From Mastigias papua (taxonomy: Eukaryota > Cnidaria > Scyphozoa > Rhizostomeae > Mastigiidae): a stretch of DNA of 64,000 nt. The translations under genes and the position numbers were made by a program. Shown here piece after piece: positions 10,288 to 19,507 of this stretch; position 1 is the first letter of the stretch; the number at the start of each line of letters is the position of its first letter. The notes under the pieces were generated by a model, which was not told where the DNA came from, searched no databases, and was given only the letters and a program-made list of their open reading frames with translations. The DNA lies in the NCBI GenBank assembly GCA_964019165.1, contig OZ025269.1, forward strand, positions 14,657,422 through 14,721,421, read 5' to 3'.

Positions 10288-10305
10288 ATCCCACCTCTGT
10301 CACCA
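10288..10305 (-). promoter_or_regulatory. Primer-binding site of element A
   Basis: Minus strand TGGTGACAGAGGTGGGAT, two bases inside the 5' LTR. It starts TGG as required for pairing with a tRNA CCA end. It resembles tRNA-Leu ends but with mismatches, so the primer identity is uncertain. Confidence 0.7.
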
Positions 10306-10307
10306 AA

Positions 10308-10499
10308 TGTTACGTTTTTGGGTTCGAAGACGAGGATCAGAAAAACGACACTTGTTTCGTAAAGCTCTGAGTAATAACTGATGTAATAATCATAGGTATG
10401 TATACTTAAGCAAAGTAATTTGCATATCAGCTAGACAAACAGTATAAGAAAATCAACACTGAATGCATTGTGTACCTTTATATATTGGGCAACGTAACA
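10308..10499 (-). repeat. 5' LTR of element A (192 bp)
   Basis: It appears identical base for base to 5337-5528 and is followed by the GTTG target duplication (10500-10503). It is the upstream, promoter-bearing LTR on the minus strand. Confidence 0.93.
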
Positions 10500-10690
10500 G
10501 TTGATTTACCTACGTAATTCCGTGTAGTTTCTTATTTAAACGGTAGAATCATAGATAACTTTAACTTTCAAATGCGTTAAGTTCCATGTCTCACTGGAGT
10601 CATGTTATTTTGTTATTTGTCATAAAACGCTCAGAAAAGTAGTCTTTGTCGTTTTATTGTGTTGACCGCTCGAATCTAACTGCCGCCACA
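10500..10690 (+). repeat. 5' LTR of element B, second part
   Basis: It continues the element B LTR after the insertion. Bases 10500-10503 are the duplicated GTTG, and 10504-10690 match 15669-15855. It ends CCGCCACA, and the primer site starts two bases later. Confidence 0.93.
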
Positions 10691-10692
10691 AA

Positions 10693-10710
10693 TGGTGACA
10701 GGAGTGGGAT
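10693..10710 (+). promoter_or_regulatory. Primer-binding site of element B (tRNA-Leu type)
   Basis: TGGTGACAGGAGTGGGAT differs at one position from the complement of the 3' end of animal tRNA-Leu(CAG), as I remember that tRNA. It is separated from the LTR by AA. Confidence 0.75.
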
Positions 10711-10763
10711 TACGATTAAGTAGAACCTAGGTGAAAGAATATCTAAGGTTCTAGCCTTCGCCT

Positions 10764-11678
10764 ATGACTTTTTGGAGCAGCAGAGAAATTGAGCCGCTGA
10801 CGTTACAATTTTCAAGAATGCCTGCAACTGGTGGATCTGAAGAAAATGCTACTACAAGTACACAGAGATCTGATTCTGTGGTGAGTAGACAAATTTACGT
10901 GCATCCTGATAAATTTTATGGATATCCGAATGATGATTGCCTTGATTGGTTTGCATCTTTTGAGCGAATTGCTCGTGCTAATGAATGGGACGATGCAAAA
11001 TGTGGACGAATGATTTCGGCATATTTACGAGGGCCAGCTGGTGACCATTTCGAGAAAATCGACGCCAGAGATAAGTCGAACTACAACATCATTAAGAAGA
11101 GTATAATTGATAGATTTTGCCCTGCTGACATGCGACGTTCAGCCTATGGTACTTTGGCCTCAAGGAAGCAAGGAAAAATGGAAACTGTAAACGAATATGC
11201 TTCTGCTATTCAACGATTGGTATTCCGATCATTTTCAAGCGAAGTAACAAATGAAGTAATAGAGATGGCTGCCCGTGAGCATTTCATACTTGGTTTGAAG
11301 CCCGATTTGATGAGGCGAGTTACGATGGCAGACCCCAAAACTTTTTCAGACGCAATTCGAGTTGCCCTTAGAGAAGAGAGCCTGGAAGAAAGCTTTGCCC
11401 CACAGCGTATAAGTTCAGTGGAGCCGCAGAATGACCAAATGACACAAGTCATTGGCCTGTTGACGAAACTTTTAGAGAACAAGGACAATCAAGGTAATAG
11501 TAGAAATAATTTTCGTAGAAATAATAGGTTTCACAATTCCGGGAGTAGAAATAAATCTTTTAATGGCCGTCCAGTGTGTAACTTTTGTGAGAAACCCGGA
11601 CATGTAGAACGTACATGTTGGAAAAAGTTTCCTAATTTACGATCTGGTTCTGAGAATGGTAAGAACCAGGGAAACTAG
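10764..11678 (+). CDS. gag: Element B Gag (304 aa)
   Basis: This is the structural Gag protein of a Ty3/gypsy element. Residues around 50-200 fit the retrotransposon Gag capsid domain (DCLDWFASFERIARANEW, MISAYLRGPAGDHF). One zinc knuckle, CNFCEKPGHVERTC, lies near residue 270, followed by a basic tail. The frame can start at ATG 10764 or at a later ATG at 10818; the second would give a more typical Gag N-terminus, and I cannot decide between them. It ends TAG at 11676-11678 immediately after a GGGAAAC heptamer. It has the same length as Gag of element A, but the two are clearly different in sequence. Confidence 0.92.
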   Translation: MTFWSSREIEPLTLQFSRMPATGGSEENATTSTQRSDSVVSRQIYVHPDKFYGYPNDDCLDWFASFERIARANEWDDAKCGRMISAYLRGPAGDHFEKIDARDKSNYNIIKKSIIDRFCPADMRRSAYGTLASRKQGKMETVNEYASAIQRLVFRSFSSEVTNEVIEMAAREHFILGLKPDLMRRVTMADPKTFSDAIRVALREESLEESFAPQRISSVEPQNDQMTQVIGLLTKLLENKDNQGNSRNNFRRNNRFHNSGSRNKSFNGRPVCNFCEKPGHVERTCWKKFPNLRSGSENGKNQGN

Positions 11679-11711
11679 AATCTGCTACTGTTCGAGGAGG
11701 TCAGCTAGCAG
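11669..11711 (+). promoter_or_regulatory. Probable -1 ribosomal frameshift signal, element B gag-pol
   Basis: GGGAAAC at 11669-11675 is phased G GGA AAC in the gag frame, directly before the gag TAG. After a 6-nt spacer (TAGAAT), CTGCTA (11682-11687) pairs with TAGCAG (11706-11711), and CTG (11688-11690) with CAG (11702-11704) across one bulged C; the loop is 11 nt. A -1 slip enters the pol frame, which is open from 11663. Confidence 0.8.
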
Positions 11712-11740
11712 TATTTAAAAACCCTCCTATCGTTAATTCT

Positions 11741-14700
11741 GTGGTTGAGCATGTAGGAAACGTAGAGAGTAAAAGTGAAGAAATTAGCTGTGTGCCCACT
11801 TTGGCTGCTGCGCCCAGCAATCAATCTATTTGTAGCACACAAGAAATATTGCTCTGTGGTCCGGCAAGTATTGTTAAAGGTTTCATAGATGAATATCCTA
11901 CCAATTTTTTAGTTGATACGGGTGCGTCAATGAGCATTGTCAACGAGACATTTCAACGTACCTATTTTCCCGATATTAGTTTGCGCCCAGGGGATGTGAA
12001 TGCTACTTCTGTGACAGGGGACCCTGTACATTTTAAGGGAATATTATCGGCATCCCTAAGGATAGGTAAAAATGTAGCATTCCAGGATTTTTACGTAGCT
12101 TCTGGTTTTCAGCACGATTGCGTGCTTGGCACAGATTTCCTTACCCGAGCTGGCATAGCTATTGATATGTCAGATCGCACGTTGAAATGGAACTCGGAGA
12201 CAACGTTTTTGGCCACAGACCCACCGGATCCAGTTTGGGAGATTTCTTTACTAGAGAGAGTTGACGTTCCTCCCAGATCCGAGTTGTATACAATGCTACC
12301 GATAGGTCCTGGATGTTCGACAGGTTTATTTGAAATGGCTGACTCGCTTTACCAATTTTCGAATGTTTACGCTGCAAGGTCGCTCGTGCAGCCTCAGCGA
12401 GGGGAAATTCCTGTTAGGTTGGTAAACCCCAGCATGCAAGTCGTTACTTTAGAGCCCAAAACGAGGATTGGTAAGGTGACGTCAACCACTGGTGTTGGAA
12501 GCACGACATTAATTAGCCAAGACAATAGCTCTGTCGTTAGCAATATCAAATTGCCTAGCCATTATCTGTCAGACGAACAACAGGTAGAGCTTAGGAGTGT
12601 GCTCAATAAATATTCGGATGTTTTTGCAAAGTCTGACTCAGATTTAGGCCGTACCAATTTCTTAGAACACGCGATAGACACGCAAGGCCACGCACCCATA
12701 TATCAGAGACCCTATCGAGTTCCGGAAATGCAACGCAAAGTTATTGAAACGCACGTTAAGGACATGGCGAACAGAGGAGTTATTAGGCCTTCTAAAAGCC
12801 CTTGGTCAAGCCCTGTAGTTCTTGTAGGTAAGAAGGATGGCAGTACACGATTTTGCGTAGATTTCCGAAAAGTTAATGCTGTCACCCGTAAGGATGTGTA
12901 CCCTTTACCACGTATAGATGAGACCCTAGATACCTTAGGTGGCGCGCGCTATTTCACAACCCTAGATTTAGCATCAGGTTATTGGCAAGTACCCCTTAAG
13001 GAAGAGGACATGCAGAAAACAGCCTTTTCCACGCACACAGGTCTTTGGGAATTCACTGTCATGCCTTTTGGTCTTTGTGGAGCGCCAGCCTCGTTCCAGC
13101 GCCTTATGGAAATCATGCTCGCTGGTCTCAATTGGGAATCATGCTTGGTATATTTAGATGATATCATAATCTTTTCGCGCACTTTTCAAGAACACTTAAG
13201 TAGACTTGAATCAGTTTTGTCTCGCTTGCGCACAGGTGGTCTCAAACTTAAGGTCAAGAAATGCACTTTTTGCGCACCCCAAGTTGAATACTTAGGACAC
13301 ATTGTCTCCAAGGATGGTCTTCGCCCCGATGAAAGTAAGGTTAGCGCAGTGCAAAACTTCCCTCTCCCACAAGATCTCACGCAGCTTAGATCTTTCTTAG
13401 GACTCATAGGATATTACAGGAGGTTTATTAAGAATTTTTCTTTGCACGCTGAACCACTATATCGCTTAAGCAAGAAGAATGTGCCATACATATGGGGACC
13501 TGAACAGGAGAAAGCATTTTCTTACATGAAGAAAGCGCTTACTTCTTCCCCAGTTTTGCAGTTCCCAGATTTTAATTTGCCATTCTTTGTCCAATCAGAT
13601 GCTAGTGACAAAGGCTTTGGAGCAATTTTAGGTCAAATACGCAATGGAACTGAAGTTGTAGTTGCATATGCAAGCAAAGCCATAACGCGTAATGAAACAA
13701 ATTGGTCTACGATAGAGAAGGAGGCGTTCGCAATAATTTGGTCCGTCAAGTACTTTCGACATTATTTGTATGGTCGCTCTTTTACAATCTATACGGACCA
13801 TAACCCGCTAAAATGGCTATTTACCCTTAAGAGCCCAGAAGGTAGATTAGCGCGATGGACAGAGACTTTGAAAGCGTACGATTTCAAGGTAGAATATAGG
13901 CCAGGTAAGAGCAACGCAAACGCAGATGCATTATCACGTATGCCTATTATCAGTGTAGTGTCTGCGCCTAAGTTTGAATTAGCGAACATGCCAGAATTGC
14001 AAAGTAAAGACCCTGATTTAGCGCAGCTTGTCAATTATTTACAAACAGGTAAGTTACCAGGTAATTCTTCAGACGATCGCAAGGTTATCGCAAAGGCTGA
14101 TCAATACGTTTTGCAGGATGGTATTTTGTATCATTTGTTCAGCCCCAGCACACCATACCGTAGACAAGAAACGCGCTGTCAATTAGTCATTCCTCGCAAT
14201 TTAATAGATGAAGTTCTCACAAGCATGCACGATGACGTAAGCGCAGGTCATTTAGGAATTGCTAAGACTTACGATAAGATAAGGCAGCGTTACTTTTGGC
14301 AAGGAATGTATAAAGATATAACGCATTGGATCGGAACATGCAAGGATTGCGCTTCTAAGAAATCGCCCAAGCGCACCGCTATAGCGCCCATGCAAAGCAT
14401 TCCCGTAGAAGGACCCTTCGATCGCGTTTGTGTAGATGTTCTAGGTCCACTACCCCCCTCAGAGCAAGGGAACCGCTATATTGTCGTATTCACTGATAGT
14501 CTCACAAAGTGGCCGGAAGCATTTGCAATCAGAACTACTGGTGCTGATGTGATTGCAAAACTCTTTGTTGAAGAAGTTATGTCTCGACATGGTGCACCTC
14601 GCACACTTCTGTCCGATAGAGGAAAGAACTTTCTGTCTAAGTTGGTACAGGAAATTTGTGACCTTTTCAAAGTGAAAAAGGTCAATACTACAGCGTATCA

Positions 14701-15328
14701 CCCGCAAACCGATGGTCTTACGGAGCGTTTCAACCACACATTATGCACAATGCTTTCCATGTATGTCTCCAAAAATCAAAGGGACTGGGACCACTTTATC
14801 CCTTTTGCATTGTTTGCATATAGAACCGCCGTACAGGATTCCACTAAGGAGACACCATTTTATTTAATATATGGTAGAGACCCATGTTTACCGTTAGATG
14901 TAGTGCTTTCTGCCCCAATTAGTAAGTACGTTTCAGCAGACGATTATAAACAGGAAGTAATTAGACGTACACAAGAAGCTAGATATGTAGCCCAGCAGAG
15001 TATTGAACGAGCTCAGTTCAATCAAGCTTCTAATTATGATAAGAACGCCAAGGAAATAGAATTTAAAGTAGGAGATCGTATTTGGTTGTATATACCACAG
15101 GTAAAATCAGGTTTATCCGCTAAATTAGCTCATCTATGGAATGGTCCATATCGTATAGTTAGAAAATTGTCGCCTGTAAATGTTGAAGTAGAGGAAGGAC
15201 CTCGTAGAAAAACTATTGTACACGTCAATAGATGTAAACTGTATAAAGATCGTCAACCTAGACCAACGGATGAAATAGAAATTGATAAGGACACTATTAC
15301 ACAAGATATAGAATCAAGTAGTGAGTAG
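11741..15328 (+). CDS. pol: Element B Pol polyprotein (protease, RT, RNase H, integrase)
   Basis: The 1195-residue frame is listed from a GTG and has no early ATG. It is open upstream to 11663, in the -1 frame relative to gag, so expression as a Gag-Pol fusion is likely. Order: aspartic protease with FLVDTGAS near residue 58; reverse transcriptase with YLDD near 470; RNase H with QSDASDKG near 620; integrase zinc domain (HDDVSAGHLG...CKDC) near 830-875; integrase core acidic residues in VDVLGPLP, LSDRGKNF and GLTERFN near 898, 958 and 994; and a GPY motif (LWNGPYRIV) near 1133. No internal stop. It shares domain order with element A but differs throughout, so the two belong to different lineages. 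Confidence 0.95.
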   Translation: MVEHVGNVESKSEEISCVPTLAAAPSNQSICSTQEILLCGPASIVKGFIDEYPTNFLVDTGASMSIVNETFQRTYFPDISLRPGDVNATSVTGDPVHFKGILSASLRIGKNVAFQDFYVASGFQHDCVLGTDFLTRAGIAIDMSDRTLKWNSETTFLATDPPDPVWEISLLERVDVPPRSELYTMLPIGPGCSTGLFEMADSLYQFSNVYAARSLVQPQRGEIPVRLVNPSMQVVTLEPKTRIGKVTSTTGVGSTTLISQDNSSVVSNIKLPSHYLSDEQQVELRSVLNKYSDVFAKSDSDLGRTNFLEHAIDTQGHAPIYQRPYRVPEMQRKVIETHVKDMANRGVIRPSKSPWSSPVVLVGKKDGSTRFCVDFRKVNAVTRKDVYPLPRIDETLDTLGGARYFTTLDLASGYWQVPLKEEDMQKTAFSTHTGLWEFTVMPFGLCGAPASFQRLMEIMLAGLNWESCLVYLDDIIIFSRTFQEHLSRLESVLSRLRTGGLKLKVKKCTFCAPQVEYLGHIVSKDGLRPDESKVSAVQNFPLPQDLTQLRSFLGLIGYYRRFIKNFSLHAEPLYRLSKKNVPYIWGPEQEKAFSYMKKALTSSPVLQFPDFNLPFFVQSDASDKGFGAILGQIRNGTEVVVAYASKAITRNETNWSTIEKEAFAIIWSVKYFRHYLYGRSFTIYTDHNPLKWLFTLKSPEGRLARWTETLKAYDFKVEYRPGKSNANADALSRMPIISVVSAPKFELANMPELQSKDPDLAQLVNYLQTGKLPGNSSDDRKVIAKADQYVLQDGILYHLFSPSTPYRRQETRCQLVIPRNLIDEVLTSMHDDVSAGHLGIAKTYDKIRQRYFWQGMYKDITHWIGTCKDCASKKSPKRTAIAPMQSIPVEGPFDRVCVDVLGPLPPSEQGNRYIVVFTDSLTKWPEAFAIRTTGADVIAKLFVEEVMSRHGAPRTLLSDRGKNFLSKLVQEICDLFKVKKVNTTAYHPQTDGLTERFNHTLCTMLSMYVSKNQRDWDHFIPFALFAYRTAVQDSTKETPFYLIYGRDPCLPLDVVLSAPISKYVSADDYKQEVIRRTQEARYVAQQSIERAQFNQASNYDKNAKEIEFKVGDRIWLYIPQVKSGLSAKLAHLWNGPYRIVRKLSPVNVEVEEGPRRKTIVHVNRCKLYKDRQPRPTDEIEIDKDTITQDIESSSE

Positions 15329-15398
15329 TTTCGTTATGATTGCTAATTATTGTTAGTTGTCTGTAAGTTTGTCGTTGAAACAGGGGACGTTTCAACAT

Positions 15399-15410
15399 AG
15401 GGGGAAGGTA
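15399..15410 (+). promoter_or_regulatory. Polypurine tract of element B
   Basis: AGGGGGAAGGTA directly precedes the 3' LTR, the usual site of plus-strand priming. Confidence 0.8.
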
Positions 15411-15855
15411 TGTCACGATACTAGTATTTTTTGTTGCTTTTCTCATTCATTCTCACCTTCCTAACGTCATAACACGTTCACACTGTTCACTAATGAATCA
15501 TAATTCCTCGTGGATTGAGTTTAGTCTCTCTTTCAAGTTCATTTACGTAGTTACCTCTCTTTCACTCATTTTACATCTACTTTTAGGCCTTGACTGTATT
15601 CTGACTAATGATTTTCTGTATATTTTCTCACACACACCTTTCCTGTTTTTCTTATTTCTTATTGGTTGATTTACCTACGTAATTCCGTGTAGTTTCTTAT
15701 TTAAACGGTAGAATCATAGATAACTTTAACTTTCAAATGCGTTAAGTTCCATGTCTCACTGGAGTCATGTTATTTTGTTATTTGTCATAAAACGCTCAGA
15801 AAAGTAGTCTTTGTCGTTTTATTGTGTTGACCGCTCGAATCTAACTGCCGCCACA
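15411..15855 (+). repeat. 3' LTR of element B (445 bp)
   Basis: It starts TGTCACGATACTAG and ends GCCGCCACA. It is intact, with the GTTGATTT site where the 5' copy was interrupted still whole. AATA at 15856-15859 is the right target duplication. Confidence 0.95.
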
Positions 15856-15859
15856 AATA

Positions 15860-16039
15860 TATTCCCGAGAACTAAGTTCTGATTTAGTTTTCAACATTCT
15901 TCGTTAAAGAGAAGTAGTCTAGCACCATATGGACGTGTCATCGTCATGCAAGAATTCTGGGCTGATGGAATATTTCCAAAAAATAATCACTACCTATTGT
16001 GAGAAATACTTCGGAGGGTTAAAGGTTCGAGTTTGTAAT
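15860..16039. other. Non-coding flank
   Basis: Short unique-looking stretch right of element B; I see no gene. Confidence 0.4.
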
Positions 16040-16386
16040 ACACGCTTTTTTTATAAGAACAAACTTTATAAGAAACACCAGGCTGAGATTAGGCCAAAAA
16101 ATAAGAACAACTTAAGAAACAAGGTAGGCTGAGATTAAAAAAACTCAAGAAATAAAATATCATTAACAAGCGAAAATAACAATCTACTACAGAACAGAAC
16201 AGTATAAAGTGCTAAACAGCGATTATTAAGTACGTGCTATGTCTTGATACTACAGTACTATGCTCAGGAAATTCGAAAACGAAAATAAGAAACAGAATAA
16301 GAAAAACGTTAGGCTGAAAATATACGGAAAAATAAGAAACGGCAGGCTGAAACTGGAATCAAGTGTTCTTATAAAAAAAGACGTGT
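16040..16386. mobile_element. Family X small non-autonomous element
   Basis: The left end ACACGCTTTTTTTATAAGAA and the reverse complement of the right end (ACACGTCTTTTTTTATAAGA) match apart from one inserted base. The interior repeats 'aagaaac' and 'aggctga' phrases. It is related to 3881-4233, 44470-44560 and 46260-46375. Non-coding; superfamily unknown. Confidence 0.6.
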
Positions 16387-16504
16387 ATGTGCTAAGAAAG
16401 TTCAGGCAATAATTTTGACCACTATATCTTAAGTATGGATACGCTCCTGCTTCTCACCACAATTGCTGTTATTATCTCCACTCCATCACTATCACTGTCG
16501 TATC

Positions 16505-16686
16505 AACATCATCATTCCCATCACTATCATCATCATCACTATCATCACCATCACTATCATCATCATCACTATCACAATCATCACAATCATCACCATCATC
16601 ACCATCATCATCACCATCATCATCATCATCACCATCATCATCACCATCATCATCACCATCATCATCATCATCATCATCACCACCAT
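16505..16686 (+). repeat. (CAT/CAC)n microsatellite
   Basis: Nearly pure trinucleotide array of CAT with CAC variants. It gives His-rich and Ile-rich open frames that are artefacts. A 200-bp dispersed repeat (family Z) follows directly. Confidence 0.95.
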
Positions 16687-16729
16687 TATCTGCCTGTCTG
16701 TCAGTTCTCCCTTTACGCAACATGCGGGG

Positions 16730-16930
16730 TCTAGACTGACCACGAGGTCAGTGTTCACCTTCACATTTTTTTGAAGAGGTGATAGAGTCAGCTACACTCA
16801 ATCCACTCTGCTATCCCAACAGCTACATGTCAGAACTGCAACCTGAAGCTGCTGTGCCTGACTTTCACTGAAGGGGCCTGGATGGACAGTTTGCCACAGG
16901 TTGTCAACATCTGCCCCACTTCTGAATCTT
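16730..16930 (+). mobile_element. Family Z dispersed repeat (copy 1)
   Basis: It matches 32690-32930 in order: 'gactgacc..gaggtca', 'gctacact', 'atccactctg', 'gctgctg..cctga', 'tttcactg', 'ggggcct' and 'caggt'. Both copies are preceded by an (ATC)n array, so array and repeat probably move or duplicate together. Non-coding; class unknown. Confidence 0.6.
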
Positions 16931-17013
16931 CGCGAAATGAATCACTATCAACTTAAGGGCAGTGTCTCTATGTGCCCGCTTGCCACCACGAGGAGGTCTC
17001 CAACCATGGGTTA

Positions 17014-17015
17014 GA

Positions 17016-17070
<55 letters not shown>

Positions 17071-17098
17071 GTCATCATCATCATCATCATCATCATCG

Positions 17099-17145
<47 letters not shown>

Positions 17146-17146
17146 G

Positions 17147-17216
<70 letters not shown>

Positions 17217-17305
17217 CATCATCACCATCATCGTCATCATCATCATCATCACCATCATCATCGTCATCGTCATCGTCATCGCCATCGCCATTACCATCTT
17301 CTTCT
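17014..17305 (+). repeat. (ATC)n microsatellite
   Basis: About 280 bp of ATC units with scattered GTC and ACC variants, open in several frames on both strands as poly-His, poly-Ile or poly-Met. No start context or conserved flank suggests a real protein. Confidence 0.95.
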
Positions 17306-18588
17306 TCATCCCTTTGTACACCTTTAATGTTCTTTGACTAATAGTATTGTAAGGTCCTAATTAGCTGTTTTATGCTTTTTCACCTGGCCTGCTGTAACCA
17401 TATTGATCATAATAAAATTATAATTACCGTACCACTGTCATCAATATCATCTACATCGTCATTTTTCAACCTCGTTTTCGTGACTTCAAAATATCACGTT
17501 TGCCACAAAAGCTGGTAAATAAGTAAAAATAACATGCTCGGATGATTCCCAAAATGGGGATCCCGCGGACAGCCAATAAGGAGCTTTCTAAGCGCAGGCG
17601 CCAAGCTCTTACCTCCAATAACATCACCCAAAAATGTAAACCATACACTCCATATACATGGCCGAAATTGAATCATAAAAACAAAACTTAGAAGTCTTTT
17701 CAATGATGCGGTTTCATCTATCTTTACCATTCACTATCCATTTCCTTCATTTAAGCACAATGCTAATACCCCCATTCACATTACTCACGAAAGCAGGATG
17801 GAATGTAAACGTTTATTGAGAACTTTTAAGCATGATACCTCAAATCCATTACTCAATTATCGAGAGATATCTCTCTATTGACAGAGCCAACCTTTGACAG
17901 GTTCGATGAATGAGTCAATATTTGCAATTTTCTGCTATAAAGAGAAAACCAAAAACCCATTGCGAAAACCGCCAAACATTTGAGTGTGAGGCTCATAACC
18001 GGGATACAGCTGGGGGTTTACGAAAGCAACCTTAGGGCAGTCTGCTCTCCGTAGACACGATTTTGTGTGAAAGGAAAAACGTAGCAATAGCCACGTCTTA
18101 ATACTTTAAAAGAATATGCAATTGCCGGCGAGCTAGCACCCCAAAATATTCCAGAACGTAAGAGTCAAGGCTAAACATGAATGCAGAACTCAGTAGATGG
18201 AAAGGAATGGGATACCACCAATGGGCACCACCCATTTGACAATAAATTAAGCGCACATTACAACCAATGCACGAGGTCATCAACCTAGTTTATGAATATC
18301 ACCCTTGATTCTACACCGCACCAAAAAACGTGCACGTTGTTTTTATAAAAAAAAGTCCTTGTCGCCCAGTACTGTAATTTTCTCAGCTCTTTCATGACTC
18401 CAGTACAGAACTATTCTTGAGACTTTCCTAGCAAAATAGTTGAGCTTGCCTAATACTAGTGTTACACAGACAGTCAGGCACTAGAGAAGAATTACACCAT
18501 GAATTACACTCTGCTACATGGGTTACCACAAGAAATCTATACAAATTGAGTAGAAACGATGGTTGCCTTGCGTGAATATTGGAATCGA
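17306..18588. other. Non-coding stretch
   Basis: I recognise no exon, RNA or element here. Around 18300-18345 'aacgtgcacgttgtttttat' resembles a family X end. Confidence 0.4.
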
Positions 18589-18596
18589 CTTAGGTC

Positions 18597-19499
18597 CTGG
18601 TCAAACGATCCAACATTTAACCCAACATGTCACCCAACATTTCATGTTATGTTTGATGATGTTCAGTGTTGGGGTGGTCAAACGATCCAACATTTAATTC
18701 AACATTTCATGTTATGTTTGATGATGTTCAGTGTAGGGGCGGTCAAACGATCCAACATTTAATTCAACATTTCATGTTATGTTTGATGATGTTCAGTGTA
18801 GGGGCGGTCAAACGATGCAACATTTAATCCAACATTTCATGTCATGTATGATGATTTTCAGTGTAGGGGTGGTCAAACGATCCAACATTTAATTCAACAT
18901 TTCATGTCATGTATGATGATGTTCAGTGTAGGGGTGGTCAAACGATGCAACATTTAACCCAACATTTCATGTTATGTTTGATGATGTTCAGTGTAGGGGT
19001 GGTCAAACGATCCAACATTTAATTCAACATTTCATGTTATGTTTGATGATGTTCAGTGTAGGGGCGGTCAAACGATGCAACATTTAATCCAACATTTCAT
19101 GTCATGTACGATGATTTTCAGTGTAGGGGTGGTCAAACGATCCAACATTTAATTCAACATTTCATGTCATGTATGATGATGTTCAGTGTAGGGGTGGTCA
19201 AACGATGCAACATTTAACCCAACATTTCATGTTATGTTTGATGATGTTCAGTGTAGGGGTGGTCAAACGATGCAACATTTAATCCAACATTTCATGTCAT
19301 GTTTAACGATGTTCAGTGTAGGGTAGGACAAACAATCCAACTTTTCACTGAAAATCCGAAAACAATAGAGATGTTGGGTAACTATTGGCTTGTTTTTGAT
19401 CCCGACCAAATTCCATCCAACATCGCTGAACACATTTCACTGAACATAGATGTTCAGTGAGTGTTGGGTGAAATACTGAGTCGTTTGGCCAGGGCTCTA
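18597..19499. mobile_element. Non-autonomous DNA element with an internal 65-bp minisatellite
   Basis: ACTTAGGTC occurs on both sides (18588-18596 and 19499-19507). The left interior starts CTGGTCAAACGATCCAACAT. The reverse complement of the right end reads AGAGCCCTGGCCAAACGAC, so the ends are related, but the left one lacks the outer bases. An AGAGCC-type end with about 8-bp duplication would fit hAT. The interior is almost entirely the 65-bp tandem array. Confidence 0.5.
18676..19325 (+). repeat. 65-bp minisatellite with 260-bp higher-order period
   Basis: The phrase 'ggtcaaacga' starts at 18676, 18741, 18806, 18871, 18936, 19001, 19066, 19131, 19196 and 19261, exactly 65 bp apart each time. 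A first, 77-bp unit starts at 18599. Variants (gatcc or gatgc; gatgttc or gattttc; gttatg or gtcatg) repeat every four units, so 18741-19000 and 19001-19260 are near-identical 260-bp blocks. Confidence 0.95.
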
Positions 19500-19507
19500 C
19501 TTAGGTC

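Larger units (their letters stand above)
5337..10499 (-). mobile_element. Ty3/gypsy retrotransposon A, inserted in the LTR of B
   Basis: This is a complete 5163-bp element on the minus strand. Its two 192-bp LTRs (5337-5528 and 10308-10499) look identical. GTTG flanks both ends (5333-5336 and 10500-10503), and removing one copy plus the element restores a continuous element B LTR. It has a primer site, gag, pol in the -1 frame and a polypurine tract, all in order on the minus strand. The LTR termini TGTTACGTT and AACGTAACA are 9-bp perfect inverted repeats. Identical LTRs and open frames indicate a very recent, probably autonomous copy. Confidence 0.95.
5079..15855 (+). mobile_element. Ty3/gypsy retrotransposon B, interrupted by element A
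   Basis: This is a complete LTR retrotransposon on the + strand. The 5' LTR is 5079-5336 plus 10504-10690, and the 3' LTR is 15411-15855; each totals 445 bp. I find one difference between them (C or A at LTR position 8). The LTRs start TG and end CA, with AATA at both outer sides (5075-5078 and 15856-15859). Inside come a tRNA-Leu-type primer site, gag, pol and a polypurine tract. The domain order protease, RT, RNase H, integrase is that of Ty3/gypsy. Without the inserted element A it is about 5.6 kb. All frames are open, but its 5' LTR, which carries the promoter, is broken by A. Confidence 0.93.

Noticed and set aside
16435..17337. Long His-, Ile-, Met- or Asp-rich open frames on both strands
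   Set aside because: They are translations of (ATC)n arrays in every frame; no conserved flank or start context.
18676..19325. CRISPR-like regular repeats
   Set aside because: Units are contiguous 65-bp tandem repeats with no unique spacers, in animal DNA.
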